64,000 nucleotides of DNA. Origin: Streptomyces echinoruber (lineage in GTDB: Bacteria > Actinomycetota > Actinomycetes > Streptomycetales > Streptomycetaceae). A model generated the notes under the pieces. That model was not told where the DNA came from and did no database searches. It was given only the letters and a program-made list of their open reading frames with translations. This document shows positions 1 to 8,272 of the stretch, piece by piece. Positions within the stretch are counted from its first letter, which is position 1, and every line of letters starts with the position of its first letter. A program made the translations under genes and the position numbers. Where the stretch lies: positions 186,001 through 250,000 of the forward strand of contig NZ_BMWH01000006.1 of assembly GCF_014651135.1 (NCBI RefSeq), given 5' to 3'.

Positions 1-1205
1 GTGACCTCCTCGGCCAGCAGCACGTCGTCCTCGGTGAACGGGTCGGGGCGGCGGAAGCGGGTGAAGACGGCGACCCCCAGGGTGATGCCGCGGGCCTGCA
101 GCGGCACGGCCATCGTGGAGTGGACGTCGCGCTCCCCGGGCCCGCCGTGGCGCCGCTCGTCCCGGGACGGCCACCGCTCCGGGCCGGCCGGCGGCGCCGG
201 GACCACGACCGCCCGGCCCGCCAGCAGCGCGGCGGCCTGCGGCGAGGACGCCGCGTACTCCTCCGCCGTGCCCGTCCCGGTCGCCGCCTCGGGGCCGTCC
301 GGGCCCACCGAGCGGTACGCGGTCCGCCGCAGTACGACCGGCGGGGCCGGCCGGCTCGGGGGCTCCCCGCCGTACTGCCCGGGGTCGAGCAGGTCGACGC
401 CGACGAAGTCGGCGAGCGCGGGCACGCACACCGTGGCCAGCTCCTGCGCGGTCCGGGTCACGTCGAGGGTGGTGCCGATGCTCACGCTCGCCTCGTTGAG
501 CAGCTGCAGCCGCTCCCGGGCGAGGTACTGGGAGGAGAAGTCGTGGACGGTGACGCACACCCCGCGCACCCGGTTCTGCGCGTCGGTGACCGGCGCCATC
601 CGGGCCAGCCAGGCGTGCGCCCGGTGCTCCCCGGTGGCCTTGAGGTACGTCTGCATCTCGCGGGCCCGCCCGGAGGCCAGGACCTCGCGCAGGTACCGTT
701 CGAACTCGGCGTTCTGCGGCCGGTCGCCGATGTCGATGGCGCGCAGGCCGCGCAGCCGGTCGGCGGGCAGGCCGATGAGGGCGGCCATCGCCTCGTTCAC
801 GCCGTGGATGCGCAGCCGCTCGTCGAAGACGACGGTGGCGCACGGGGACTGGGACAGGGCGGCCCCCGTCAGCGGGTCGTCGGGCCGGCCGCCGGGGGCG
901 TCGGGCAGCGGGCAGACGGCGAGCCAGGCGCCGTCCCCGCCCATGCGGTGCGCGAGCAGCCACACCGGTACGGCGCGCCCGTCGCGGTGACGCAGCGTGA
1001 GGGGGCCGCTCCAGCGTTCCCCGTCGGGCGGGGCGGACACGGCGGTCCCGGCGGCCAGGAGCCCGGCGGCCGGGCGGCCGACGATCTCGGCGGGGGAGTA
1101 GCCCAGCAGGTGGCGCGCGCCCTCGTTCCACCCGGCCACGGTGCCGGAGGCGTCGATGACGGCCCGGGCCGCGGCGGGATCGTCGAACGGGTTGTCCGGG
1201 CTCAT
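1..1205 (-). CDS. PAS/GAF sensor protein, N-terminal part (probable SpoIIE-family phosphatase)
   Basis: The gene runs off the left edge, so only about 401 N-terminal codons are visible. The start is ATG at 1205 (MSPDNPFDDP), with GGAG eight bases upstream on the minus strand. Two PAS-like segments are visible at about residues 10-60 and 110-235, the second ending in a typical PAC stretch (VTVHDFSSQYLARERL). A GAF-type domain follows from about residue 240. In Streptomyces this order usually precedes a C-terminal PP2C/SpoIIE serine phosphatase acting on anti-sigma-factor antagonists. That catalytic part lies outside the window and is inferred. A histidine kinase is the main alternative. Confidence 0.8.
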   Translation of the reverse strand, partial: MSPDNPFDDPAAARAVIDASGTVAGWNEGARHLLGYSPAEIVGRPAAGLLAAGTAVSAPPDGERWSGPLTLRHRDGRAVPVWLLAHRMGGDGAWLAVCPLPDAPGGRPDDPLTGAALSQSPCATVVFDERLRIHGVNEAMAALIGLPADRLRGLRAIDIGDRPQNAEFERYLREVLASGRAREMQTYLKATGEHRAHAWLARMAPVTDAQNRVRGVCVTVHDFSSQYLARERLQLLNEASVSIGTTLDVTRTAQELATVCVPALADFVGVDLLDPGQYGGEPPSRPAPPVVLRRTAYRSVGPDGPEAATGTGTAEEYAASSPQAAALLAGRAVVVPAPPAGPERWPSRDERRHGGPGERDVHSTMAVPLQARGITLGVAVFTRFRRPDPFTEDDVLLAEEV

Positions 1206-1335
1206 CGTCGCCACTCCATCGCGCCCACTGTCCGTGACAAGCGTGTCACGTGGATTCCAGCCTAGTGCGTCGCCGTCCGGCGCGAACCGCACCCCCCTGG
1301 TCACGTGCGCCGCGACCCCGGCTCGTGCGCGCCGC

Positions 1336-1605
1336 GGCCGCCGGGACCGGGCGCGCGCCTTCGACCGGGGTGCGGTCTCCTTCACCGTCGACCGGGTCGC
1401 GGTCTCCCGCACCGTCGGCGCCGCCCGCTGCCTGCCCGCGTCCGCCGCGGTGCCCGTGGAGGACGGCGAACGGTACGTGCCGGTGGAGGGCGCCAGGGCG
1501 GACCGGGCCGGCACCTCCGGCACGCCGACGGTGATCACCTTCGACGCGGTGCGCGGCTCCCGGATCCGGCTGAATCTGACGAGTGCTCACCCGGTCGTGT
1601 CCTGA
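1336..1605 (+). pseudogene. C-terminal remnant of a secreted glycoside hydrolase
   Basis: The last 60-80 codons of this frame resemble the end of large Streptomyces secreted glycosidases. The telltale stretch is TPTVITFDAVRGSRIRLNLT close to a TGA at 1605, matching the discoidin-like pattern in which a modelled loss term is followed by TFDPV..RVRL.MTS. Upstream the frame loses any recognisable domain and runs antisense into the promoter of the sensor gene, with no credible start or ribosome site. I read it as a decayed 3' end of a gene now missing its catalytic part. The next gene downstream is a cellulase, so this may be the scar of a carbohydrate-utilisation locus. A short functional ORF is unlikely. 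Confidence 0.5.
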
Positions 1606-1620
1606 GTCGTGTCCGTGCCA

Positions 1621-1650
1621 TTGACGGGGCGTCATGTCGGCAACCAGCAT
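1621..1650 (+). promoter_or_regulatory. Candidate sigma-70-type promoter of the GH9 cellulase
   Basis: TTGACG at 1621-1626 is a good -35 element. With an 18-base spacer the -10 would be CAGCAT at 1645-1650, a weak match to the usual TANNNT. Transcription would begin near 1657, placing the CebR box just downstream of the start. The -35 is clear; the -10 is tentative. Confidence 0.4.
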
Positions 1651-1666
1651 GGCCCGCACCTACTTT

Positions 1667-1680
1667 TGGGAGCGCTCCCA
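1667..1680 (+). promoter_or_regulatory. CebR (cellobiose-responsive LacI-family repressor) operator
   Basis: TGGGAGCGCTCCCA is a perfect 14-bp palindrome and is identical to the established CebR box of streptomycetes, which controls cellulose and cello-oligosaccharide utilisation and is released by cellobiose/cellotriose. It lies 48 bases upstream of the GTG start of the GH9 cellulase and just after the probable transcription start, where a bound repressor would block transcription. I saw no second copy in the window. Confidence 0.9.
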
Positions 1681-1728
1681 TACCGTCGGGGCGCCACCCG
1701 CACCTCCCCCTCGCGAGGAGACCCGGAC

Positions 1729-3981
1729 GTGAAACGACGACGCAGAACCACACTGCTGTGCGCGACGGCCCTGCTCGCGGCCGCCCTGACCGCCCTGCCC
1801 GCCGCCCCGGCCGGCGCCGACGAGGTGGAGCAGGTGAAGAACGGCGGCTTCGACGGCACCAGCGCCCCCTGGTGGACGACCGGCAACCTCACCGCCGGCC
1901 TGTCCGACGGCAGGCTGTGCGCCGACGTCCCCGGCGGCACCGCCAACCGCTGGGACGCCGCCGTCGGCCAGAACGACATCGCCCTCGCCAAGGGCGAGTC
2001 GTACCGCTTCTCCTTCTCCGCCTCCGGCGCGCCCGAGGGACACGTGGTGCGGGCGGTCGTGGGGCTGGCGGTGGAGCCGTACGACACCTGGTACGAGGTG
2101 AGCCCCCAGCTCGGCGTGTCGGGGAACACCTACTCCTCCACCTTCACCTCGCCGGTCGACACCGACCGGGCCCAGGTCGCCTTCCAGGTGGGCGGCGCCG
2201 CGCAGACCTGGCGGTTCTGCCTGGACGACGTGTCGCTGCTGGGCGGGGTGCCGCCGGAGAAGTACGAGCCCGACACCGGTCCGCGGGTCCGCGTCAACCA
2301 GGTCGCCTACCTGCCCCACGGCCCGAAGAACGCCACCCTCGTCACCGAGGCGACGCGGAAGCTGCCCTGGCAGTTGAAGAACGCCTCCGGCACCACGGTC
2401 GCGCACGGCTGGACCACCCCGCGCGGCACCGACGCCTCCTCCGGGCAGAACGTGCACTCCGTCGACTTCGGCGCCTACCGCGGCCGCGGCACCGGCTTCA
2501 CCCTGGTCGCGGACGGCGAGACCAGCCGGCCCTTCGACATCGGCACCGCCGCCTACGAGCACCTGCGCCTGGACTCGCTGAAGTACTACTACACGCAGCG
2601 CAGCGGCATCGCGATCCGCGACGACCTGCGGCCCGGCTACGGCCGCCCCGCCGGCCACGTCGACGTCGCGCCCAACCGGGGCGACGGGCACGTGCCCTGC
2701 CAACCCGGCGGCTGCGCCTACACCCTGGACGTCACCGGCGGCTGGTACGACGCCGGCGACCACGGCAAGTACGTCGTCAACGGCGGCATCGCCACCTGGG
2801 AGCTGCTGAGCACCTACGAGCGCGCCCTGCTGGCCCGCACCGGGAAGCCGGGCAGGCTCGGCGACGGCACCCTGGCGATCCCGGAGAGCGGCAACAAGGT
2901 CCCCGACGTCCTCGACGAGGCCCGCTGGGAACTGGAGTTCCTGCTGAGGATGCAGGTGCCGGACGGCCAACCGCTCGCCGGCATGGCCCACCACAAGATC
3001 CACGACGCCCAGTGGACCGGCCTGCCGCTGCTGCCCGGCGACGACCCGCAGCCGCGCGAACTGCACCCGCCCACCACGCAGGCCACGCTCAACCTGGCCG
3101 CCACCGCCGCGCAGGCCGCCCGCCTGTACCGGCCCTACGACCGGGCGTTCGCCGACCGGGCGCTCACCGCCGCGCGCAAGGCGTGGACCGCGGCCCGCGC
3201 CCACCCCGCGGTGTACGCCGACCCCGACGACGGCGTCGGCGGCGGCGCCTACCCCGACGACGACGCCACCGACGAGTTCTACTGGGCGGCCGCCGAGCTG
3301 TATCTGACCACCGGCGAGAAGCAGTTCGCCGACTTCGTCCTCGGCTCCCCGCTGCACACCGCCGACATCTTCGGCAGCCGCGGCTTCGACTGGGGACACA
3401 CGGCCGTCGCGGGACGGCTCGACCTCGCCCTCGTCCCCAGCCGCCTGCCCGGCCGGGACGCGGTGCGCCGGTCGGTGGTCGAGGGCGCCGACAAGCACCT
3501 CGCCGCGCTGGACTCGCAGCCGTACGGCATGCCGTACGCGCCCGAAGACACCCTCTACGACTGGGGCTCCAACCACCAGATCCTCAACAACGCCGTCGTC
3601 CTGGCCACCGCCTACGACCTCGCCGGCGCGGCCCGGTACCGCGACGGCGCGCTGCAGAGCATGGACTACGTCCTGGGCCGCAACGCGCTCAACATCTCCT
3701 ACGTCACCGGGTACGGCGAGGTCAGCTCGCACCACCAGCACAGCCGCTGGTACGCCCGTGAACTCGACCCGAACCTGCCCGACCCGCCGAAGGGGACGCT
3801 CGCCGGAGGACCCAACTCCGGCATCCAGGACCCCTACGCGCAGAGCAGACTCCAGGGCTGCGTCGGCCAGTTCTGCTACATCGACGACATCCAGTCCTGG
3901 TCGACGAACGAGACCGCGATCAACTGGAACGCGGCACTCGCCCGCATGGCGTCCTTCGCCGCCGACCAGGGCCGGGACTGA
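1729..3981 (+). CDS. Secreted GH9 endoglucanase (cellulase) with N-terminal CBM
   Basis: This is a 750-residue secreted cellulase. GTG at 1729 is chosen because GAGGAG lies upstream and the protein then starts with a classic signal peptide ([10 protein letters not shown], hydrophobic core, cleavage near AGADE at about residue 28). A CBM4/9-like module ([16 protein letters not shown]) covers about residues 30-165. An Ig-like CelD_N domain follows at about 185-280, then the GH9 (alpha/alpha)6 catalytic domain to the end. The conserved [17 protein letters not shown] motif at about residue 337 holds the catalytic Asp pair. NETAINWNA near residue 726 holds the general-acid Glu. It cleaves internal beta-1,4-glucosidic bonds outside the cell. 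The upstream CebR operator predicts induction by cello-oligosaccharides. Substrate range (cellulose or mixed-linkage glucan) cannot be read from sequence. Confidence 0.95.
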   Translation: MKRRRRTTLLCATALLAAALTALPAAPAGADEVEQVKNGGFDGTSAPWWTTGNLTAGLSDGRLCADVPGGTANRWDAAVGQNDIALAKGESYRFSFSASGAPEGHVVRAVVGLAVEPYDTWYEVSPQLGVSGNTYSSTFTSPVDTDRAQVAFQVGGAAQTWRFCLDDVSLLGGVPPEKYEPDTGPRVRVNQVAYLPHGPKNATLVTEATRKLPWQLKNASGTTVAHGWTTPRGTDASSGQNVHSVDFGAYRGRGTGFTLVADGETSRPFDIGTAAYEHLRLDSLKYYYTQRSGIAIRDDLRPGYGRPAGHVDVAPNRGDGHVPCQPGGCAYTLDVTGGWYDAGDHGKYVVNGGIATWELLSTYERALLARTGKPGRLGDGTLAIPESGNKVPDVLDEARWELEFLLRMQVPDGQPLAGMAHHKIHDAQWTGLPLLPGDDPQPRELHPPTTQATLNLAATAAQAARLYRPYDRAFADRALTAARKAWTAARAHPAVYADPDDGVGGGAYPDDDATDEFYWAAAELYLTTGEKQFADFVLGSPLHTADIFGSRGFDWGHTAVAGRLDLALVPSRLPGRDAVRRSVVEGADKHLAALDSQPYGMPYAPEDTLYDWGSNHQILNNAVVLATAYDLAGAARYRDGALQSMDYVLGRNALNISYVTGYGEVSSHHQHSRWYARELDPNLPDPPKGTLAGGPNSGIQDPYAQSRLQGCVGQFCYIDDIQSWSTNETAINWNAALARMASFAADQGRD

Positions 3982-3993
3982 CCCCGGCGCGCG

Positions 3994-4045
3994 CCGGCGG
4001 CCGGAGCGGACGGCGCCCCTCGTGCCGCACCGCTCCGGCCGCCGG
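3994..4045 (+). terminator. Hairpin downstream of the cellulase
   Basis: A perfect inverted repeat with 16-bp arms (3994-4009 and 4030-4045) encloses a 20-base loop, 12 bases after the cellulase stop. No T-run follows, as is common for Streptomyces terminators. Confidence 0.6.
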
Positions 4046-4175
4046 CCGGTACGGTCCGCGCGCCCGGTGCCCGGTGCCCGGCGGGGCCCGGGCGCGCGGA
4101 CCCGCGGTACCGGAGCTCCTGCCCTGTGACCTGCGGCTATTTACGCGCAAGTACCCGAGCGGTACCGTGGGGGGC

Positions 4176-4421
4176 ATGCCAGCTCTCAACGTGGAGTTCA
4201 GCGACCGCGAGCTAGAGGACCTGCGGCAGATCGCCAAGGAGCGCGGTACGTCCATGAAGGCGCTCGTGCGGGAGGCCGCCGCCGCCGACATAGCCCGCCA
4301 CCGGGCCCTGCAGGAGGGCGCCGAGGCCTTCCGCCGGTTCTTCGCCACCCACGCGGACGAGTTCGCCGCGGCCTTCCCCGACGACGAACCGCCCACCGGG
4401 GGCGAGGGACGGGCCGCCTGA
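4176..4421 (+). CDS. Ribbon-helix-helix antitoxin-like protein
   Basis: An 81-residue protein starting at ATG 4176 (MPALNVEFSDRELEDLRQIA). Residues 3-40 fit a ribbon-helix-helix DNA-binding fold: a short beta strand, then helices ELEDLRQIAKERG and MKALVREAAAADIARHR. The acidic, disordered C-terminal tail (about residues 55-81) suits an antitoxin that wraps a partner. It ends three bases before the Fic-like gene, so the two are surely co-transcribed. By family knowledge such proteins repress their own operon and neutralise the adjacent toxin. That role here is inference from the pairing. Confidence 0.75.
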   Translation: MPALNVEFSDRELEDLRQIAKERGTSMKALVREAAAADIARHRALQEGAEAFRRFFATHADEFAAAFPDDEPPTGGEGRAA

Positions 4422-4424
4422 GCG

Positions 4425-4805
4425 ATGACCCATCCCGTCATCCACATCGACGTGCCCTGGCTGCTGCAGCGCCACGAGGAGGTGCTGCCGGACCAGCCCA
4501 CCGTCAACGACTTCTCCGCGCTGGTGGCCGCCGTCGCCCGCCACCGTGTCGACCCGCCCCGCCTGGGTGTGGACTCCGACCCGGCCTGGCGGGCCGCCGC
4601 CCTGCTGCACACCCTCGCCGTGCTGCGGCCCCTGCCCTCCGCCAACGCCCGCTTCGCCTGCGCGACGGCCGTGGCGTACATGTTCGTCAGCGGTGTCGGC
4701 ATCGATCCGCCCTACGGGGCCCTCGTCGACCTCGCCCGCGACCTGATGTCCGGCAAGACCGACGTCTACGGCGCCGCCGACCGGCTGCGCTCCTGGCAGA
4801 TCTGA
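4425..4805 (+). CDS. Fic/Doc-like protein with degenerate active-site motif
   Basis: A 126-residue protein with the Fic fold signature of Doc-type toxins. The segment LRPLPSANARFACATAVAY (about residues 66-85) aligns with the Fic motif HxFx(D/A)(G/A)N(K/G)R. The AN.R part is kept, but the catalytic His position is Arg. Doc proteins transfer phosphate from ATP to elongation factor Tu, and Fic enzymes transfer AMP; both need that His. The protein may therefore be inactive, act differently, or belong to a divergent actinobacterial family. It directly follows the ribbon-helix-helix gene. The gene ends TGG CAG ATC TGA, and the ten bases GCAGATCTGA are then repeated, so the stop lies in a short tandem duplication. 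Confidence 0.7.
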   Translation: MTHPVIHIDVPWLLQRHEEVLPDQPTVNDFSALVAAVARHRVDPPRLGVDSDPAWRAAALLHTLAVLRPLPSANARFACATAVAYMFVSGVGIDPPYGALVDLARDLMSGKTDVYGAADRLRSWQI

Positions 4806-5214
4806 GCAGATCTGACCCGCCGGGGGCGGCGGACCGCCCCGTCGGCCGCCGGCCCGGGGCGGGGGAAGGGGCCGGCGGCCGCTGCGCGCAGGAGAGCCGC
4901 CGTTCCTGCGCGGGCCTCCGAGGAAGGGCCGTTCCCAGTGCACTACGCCGGGGCGCGCGCCGGGAGGGTGCGTGACGCGCCGGCGCGTGCGCGTGGTTCA
5001 CACGGGGCGCACAACCGCTCGAACGCCGGTGCGGAAAGCGCGGGTTGGCGCCGTGCGCGGCGGCGTTCCCGCGGCGCCGGCGGACCCTGGCCGGCCACGT
5101 CCCGCACCGGACGGCCCGTCAGGACGCCCACCGCCTTTTCCGCACCGCGGCCGGCGCGCTGCGCACCGGGGATTCCCGAGTGCGGGGGCTTCCGGGTGAC
5201 GCCGCCGCGGGCGG
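4806..5214. other. 409-bp gap between convergent genes; one hairpin, no credible gene
   Basis: The gap separates the Fic-like gene from the oppositely oriented oxidase gene. A perfect 12-bp inverted repeat (4844-4855 and 4869-4880) with no T-run could end transcription from the left. Open frames here lack a ribosome site and recognisable protein features. The rest holds nothing I can name. Confidence 0.5.
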
Positions 5215-6384
5215 TCACGCCGGGTCCTCGACGAGGTCGGCGGCACGGACGGTGGCGGGGGAGGCGTGCCCGGCGAGGGCCAGGGTGAGGTCGAACTCGG
5301 CCAGCAGGCAGCGGATCACGTGCTCGACGCCCGCCTGCCCGTCCAGGCCCAGCCCGTACACGTACGGCCGCCCCACGAGCACCGCCCGCGCGCCCAGGGC
5401 GAGCGCCTTGAAGACGTCGTCGCCGGTGCGCACACCGCTGTCGAACAGCACGGCCGTCCGGTCGCCGACCGCCTCGGCCACGCGGGGCAGCGCGTCGGCG
5501 GCCGCGACCGCGCCGGCGACCTGGCGCCCGCCGTGGTTGGAGACGATCACCCCGTCCATGCCGGCGTCGGCGGCGGCCCGGGCGTCGTCCGGGTGTAGGA
5601 TGCCCTTCAGCACGATCGGGCCCGCCCAGTTCTCCCGCAGGAACGCCAGGTCCGGCCAGGTCTTCGACGGGTCGGCGAACATGCCGACGAAGTGCGCCAC
5701 CGCCGCGTTCATGTCCTCCTGCGGCGGCTTGGCCAGGCCGGCGCGGAACGCGGGGTCGGAGAAGTAGTTGGCGGTGCCCACGCCGTGCAGGAACGGCAGA
5801 TAGGCCTGGTCGAGGTCGCGCGGCCGCCAGGCGAGCAGCGGCGTGTCCAGGGTGACGACCAGGACGGAGTACCCGGCGGCCCCGGCGCGGCCCAGGAAGC
5901 TGCGGGCGACCTCGCGGTCCTTGGGCCAGTACAACTGGAACCAGCGCTCGGCGTCCCCCATCGCCTCCGCGACCTGCTCCATGGGGGTGCTGGAGGCGGA
6001 CGACAGGACGTACGGCACGCCCTGCGCGGCCGCGGCGCGGGCGGCCGCCGGCTCGGCCTCCGGGTGCATGATCGACAGCACGCCGACCGGGGCCAGCGCC
6101 ACCGGCGCCGGCAGCGTGCGGCCCAGCACCTCGACCGACAGGTCCCGCTCGTGCACGTCGCGCAGCATCCTGGGCACGATCCGGCGCCGCCGCAGCGCCG
6201 CCCGGTTGGCGCGGGCCGTGCTGCCGTCACCGGCGCCGCCCGCGACGTAGCCGACGGGGCCCGGGCCGAGGCGCTGCTCGGCCAGCGCCTCCAGGCGGGT
6301 CAGGTCGGTCGGCAGCCGGGGTACGGCACCCGTCAGCCCGTTCAGGTAGATCTCGTACTGGAAGTCGGCCCAGTGCCGCGCCAT
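5215..6384 (-). CDS. FMN-dependent alpha-hydroxy-acid oxidase (lactate 2-monooxygenase-like)
   Basis: A 389-residue TIM-barrel flavoenzyme of the lactate oxidase/glycolate oxidase family. The family active-site block SNHGGRQVAGA is present near residue 283, carrying the catalytic His and substrate-binding Arg. Other family signs are APVGVLSIMHPEAE (FMN phosphate/flavin region), the YWPKD strand, and the C-terminal FDSGVRTGDDVFKALALGA. It should oxidise an alpha-hydroxy acid such as L-lactate, using FMN and passing electrons to oxygen. The length and N-terminus (FQYEIYLNGL) favour the lactate 2-monooxygenase branch (lactate to acetate and CO2), but other 2-hydroxy acids are possible. It stands alone, and no operon partner is evident. 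Confidence 0.88.
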   Translation of the reverse strand: MARHWADFQYEIYLNGLTGAVPRLPTDLTRLEALAEQRLGPGPVGYVAGGAGDGSTARANRAALRRRRIVPRMLRDVHERDLSVEVLGRTLPAPVALAPVGVLSIMHPEAEPAAARAAAAQGVPYVLSSASSTPMEQVAEAMGDAERWFQLYWPKDREVARSFLGRAGAAGYSVLVVTLDTPLLAWRPRDLDQAYLPFLHGVGTANYFSDPAFRAGLAKPPQEDMNAAVAHFVGMFADPSKTWPDLAFLRENWAGPIVLKGILHPDDARAAADAGMDGVIVSNHGGRQVAGAVAAADALPRVAEAVGDRTAVLFDSGVRTGDDVFKALALGARAVLVGRPYVYGLGLDGQAGVEHVIRCLLAEFDLTLALAGHASPATVRAADLVEDPA

Positions 6385-6456
6385 CCGCGCCTCCCCGCCT
6401 CGTCGTCGAGTGCTCCCGACGATACCGACCGGTAGGTGCGGCGGGGCGCCCGGTCC

Positions 6457-7065
6457 TCACCCGCCGTTCCCCGCACCGCCGTCCGCGCCGTCCTCCGCGT
6501 CGTCGTCCCCCGCACCGCCGTCCTTCGCGTCGTCGTCCTCCGGCTGCGCGTCGGGCCCCCGGGCCCGCACCCGCTGCACGTGGTCCAGGGACTCGCGCAG
6601 CTCGGTGAGCCAGTCGTCGGCGTGGCGCCGTACCAGGCGCACGCACCAGGCCAGGGCGTCGCTGCGGCTGCGGGCCACGCCGCTCGCCACCAGGGTGTCC
6701 AGGACCTGGCGCTCCGGCTGGCGCAGCCGGGTCATCACGGGCGCCGCGAGGTGCGTGAACAGGGCGCGGCGGCCCGCGCACTCCACCCCCCAGGACACCT
6801 TGCGCCCGAAGCGGTGCTCGGCCTCGCGGGCGACGGCCATCCGCTGCTCGCGGGTGCGTTCCCGGAACTCCTGGACGCGGCCCTGGACGGCCGCGTCCCG
6901 CTCGGCGTCGGAGACGCCCTCGGCGAGGCGGGGACCGGGGATGCGGCCGATCACGGTGATCTCCTCCCGGTCGGCCACCACCTCCACCAGGTCCTCGAAG
7001 AGGTCGTCGGGCAGGCGGCCGGTGAACCAGCCGCGCAGCCTCTCCTGCTGCTCATTCGTAATCAT
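6457..7065 (-). CDS. Conserved hypothetical protein, possible DNA-binding C-terminal region
   Basis: A 202-residue protein, if ATG 7065 (MITNEQQERLRGWFTGRLPDD) is the start. A GTG 33 bases upstream is possible but would put the palindrome inside the gene. Residues 1-120 are mostly helical and charged. The stretch around residues 115-150 (LRQPERQVLDTLVASGVARSRSDALAWCVRLV) resembles the ribbon-helix-helix-like element seen in several actinobacterial regulators. The last 40 residues are an acidic, low-complexity tail (DDAKDGGAGDDDAEDG). I do not recognise a function. The palindrome over the start codon suggests autoregulation or control by another factor. Confidence 0.75.
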   Translation of the reverse strand: MITNEQQERLRGWFTGRLPDDLFEDLVEVVADREEITVIGRIPGPRLAEGVSDAERDAAVQGRVQEFRERTREQRMAVAREAEHRFGRKVSWGVECAGRRALFTHLAAPVMTRLRQPERQVLDTLVASGVARSRSDALAWCVRLVRRHADDWLTELRESLDHVQRVRARGPDAQPEDDDAKDGGAGDDDAEDGADGGAGNGG

Positions 7066-7079
7066 GTAATGACGATTAC
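7058..7079. promoter_or_regulatory. Inverted repeat over the start of the upstream hypothetical gene
   Basis: GTAATC (7058-7063) and GATTAC (7074-7079) form a perfect inverted repeat with a 10-base spacer. It sits on the ATG at 7063-7065 in a locally AT-rich stretch. The position fits a repressor operator or a translation-blocking hairpin. The regulator is unknown. Confidence 0.4.
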
Positions 7080-7421
7080 TCGCCCTCTCCATGAACACAA
7101 GGGGTCGCCCAGGAGTCCGCCGAGAGCGGAAGCGGAATGTTTCAAGACGATTAACGAGCGGAGGGATTCGGCCATCCGGCTTGATTCATCGGCCATCGAC
7201 CGCTCAATTACGGGCTTCGAGCGATCGGACTCTGTGACTTCCCGCCACTGATTCAATACGCAAGGTTACTGAAATCTGCGGGTTCGATGTGTGTTCGACG
7301 GCGGACTCGTGCAGACTCACCGCTCGCCGGGCCGGCACCGACCGTGCCCCGTCCGGCACCGGTCCGGACGCCGGCACGAACGGATCCGGCACACACGCAA
7401 CCGAGCGGAAGGAAGCACACG
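7080..7421. other. AT-richer divergent intergenic region upstream of the subtilisin inhibitor
   Basis: This region of about 340 bp between divergent genes is clearly lower in GC than its surroundings. A possible promoter for the inhibitor is TTGATT (7181-7186), 17 bases, TCAATT (7204-7209), which would give a leader of about 200 bases. That is a weak call. Open frames here lack ribosome sites. Confidence 0.35.
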
Positions 7422-7844
7422 ATGCGCACCACCGCGCGCTGGGCGGCAACCCTGGGGCTGACGGCCACCGCCGTCTGCGGCCCCCTCGCAGGACCCGCCC
7501 TCGCCGCCCCGGCGGGACTGTACGCGCCCTCGGCCCTGGTGCTGACCGTGGGCCACGGCGAGCAGGCGGCCACCGCCACCCCGGAACGCGCCGTCACCCT
7601 CTCCTGCGCGCCGACGCCTTCCGGCACGCACCCGGACCCGGCCCTCGCCTGCGCCGAACTGCGCGGCGCCGACGGCGACCCCGCCGCACTGCGGCCCCGG
7701 GACGACGTGCTGTGCACCCGGCAGTACGACCCGGTGGTGGTCACCGTGGCCGGGGTGTGGCAGGGCAGGCGCGTCTCCTACGAGCAGACCTTCGGCAACA
7801 CCTGCGCGAAGGACGCCTACGGCTCCGGCGTCTTCGCGTTCTGA
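7422..7844 (+). CDS. Streptomyces subtilisin inhibitor (SSI) family protease inhibitor
   Basis: A 140-residue secreted serine-protease inhibitor. The ATG at 7422 has a GGAAGG ribosome site, followed by a signal peptide ([20 protein letters not shown], cleavage near ALAAPAGL). The mature part shows the SSI pattern: [14 protein letters not shown] at the N-terminus, four cysteines, [14 protein letters not shown] and the C-terminal GVFAF. The reactive-site loop reads CTRQYDP where SSI itself has CPMVYDP, so P1 is Arg. By family knowledge an Arg/Lys P1 (as in plasminostreptin-like members) favours trypsin-like targets. SSI proteins are exported dimers that control endogenous extracellular proteases during development. 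Two streptogrisin-type proteases in this window are possible but unproven partners. Confidence 0.95.
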   Translation: MRTTARWAATLGLTATAVCGPLAGPALAAPAGLYAPSALVLTVGHGEQAATATPERAVTLSCAPTPSGTHPDPALACAELRGADGDPAALRPRDDVLCTRQYDPVVVTVAGVWQGRRVSYEQTFGNTCAKDAYGSGVFAF

Positions 7845-7888
7845 TGAGGACCGGGACCGCGGCTTCCCGGGCTTCCCGGGACCGTGCA

Positions 7889-7919
7889 CGAGACTCGCAG
7901 GTGGGGAGTGCGAGCCTCG
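7889..7919 (+). terminator. Imperfect hairpin after the inhibitor gene
   Basis: CGAGACTCGCA (7889-7899) pairs with TGCGAGCCTCG (7909-7919), one mismatch, nine-base loop. It lies 45 bases after the stop and upstream of a much stronger terminator, so it may be an mRNA-protecting hairpin. Confidence 0.35.
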
Positions 7920-7945
7920 GGCGCGGGATCGCCCGCGGTCTCGTA

Positions 7946-7993
7946 CCGGGGGCGGCGGACGGAGTGGGGCCGTCCGCCGCCCCCGGGTTTTTC
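7946..7993 (+). terminator. Strong rho-independent terminator of the inhibitor gene
   Basis: A perfect 17-bp GC-rich stem starts at 7946 and its second arm ends at 7986, directly followed by five T. It lies between the inhibitor gene and the end of the convergent CDGSH gene. Confidence 0.85.
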
Positions 7994-8020
7994 CGTGCGG
8001 GCCCCCGCCGGTCCGCACCC

Positions 8021-8272
8021 TCAGGCCCGCTCGCGGTGGCTGGTGTCGCACCACGGGTAGCGGCGGCTGCGGCGGCAGGTGCACAGGGCCACGCGGAAGC
8101 GGTCGGAGGTCACCGTGGTGCCGTCCTCCAGCTCCACCTCCACCGGCCCCTCGACCAGGATCGGGCCCCGGCGCCGCACCGTGATCCGGCAGCGGCCGGC
8201 GGGGGCGTCGCCGCGCGGGACGTCGTCGCGCGGGACGTCGTCGCGCGGGGCGTCAGAAGACTCGTTCGGCAC
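8021..8272 (-). CDS. CDGSH iron-sulfur domain protein
   Basis: An 83-residue protein with the CDGSH-type 2Fe-2S ligand pattern near its C-terminus: CTCRRSRRYPWCDTSH, i.e. CxC, then C and H in the CD(G/T)SH motif, giving 3Cys-1His coordination. By family knowledge these are small redox or Fe-S transfer proteins. The start is GTG at 8272, overlapping the methyltransferase stop by 20 bases, so it is the last gene of a three-gene operon. Its N-terminus is lengthened by a short tandem repeat encoding DDVPR twice (15-bp units around 8212-8250). The partner of its electrons is unknown; the di-iron oxidase-like protein of the same operon is an attractive candidate, by inference only. Confidence 0.88.
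   Translation of the reverse strand: MPNESSDAPRDDVPRDDVPRGDAPAGRCRITVRRRGPILVEGPVEVELEDGTTVTSDRFRVALCTCRRSRRYPWCDTSHRERA

Noticed and set aside
1660..3761. Long frames overlapping the cellulase on both strands
   Set aside because: The GH9 frame has signal peptide, ribosome site and catalytic motifs; the others have none.
4938..5288. Arg/Gly-rich open frames in the gap before the oxidase gene
   Set aside because: No ribosome site, no domain, overlapping frames on both strands are equally open.
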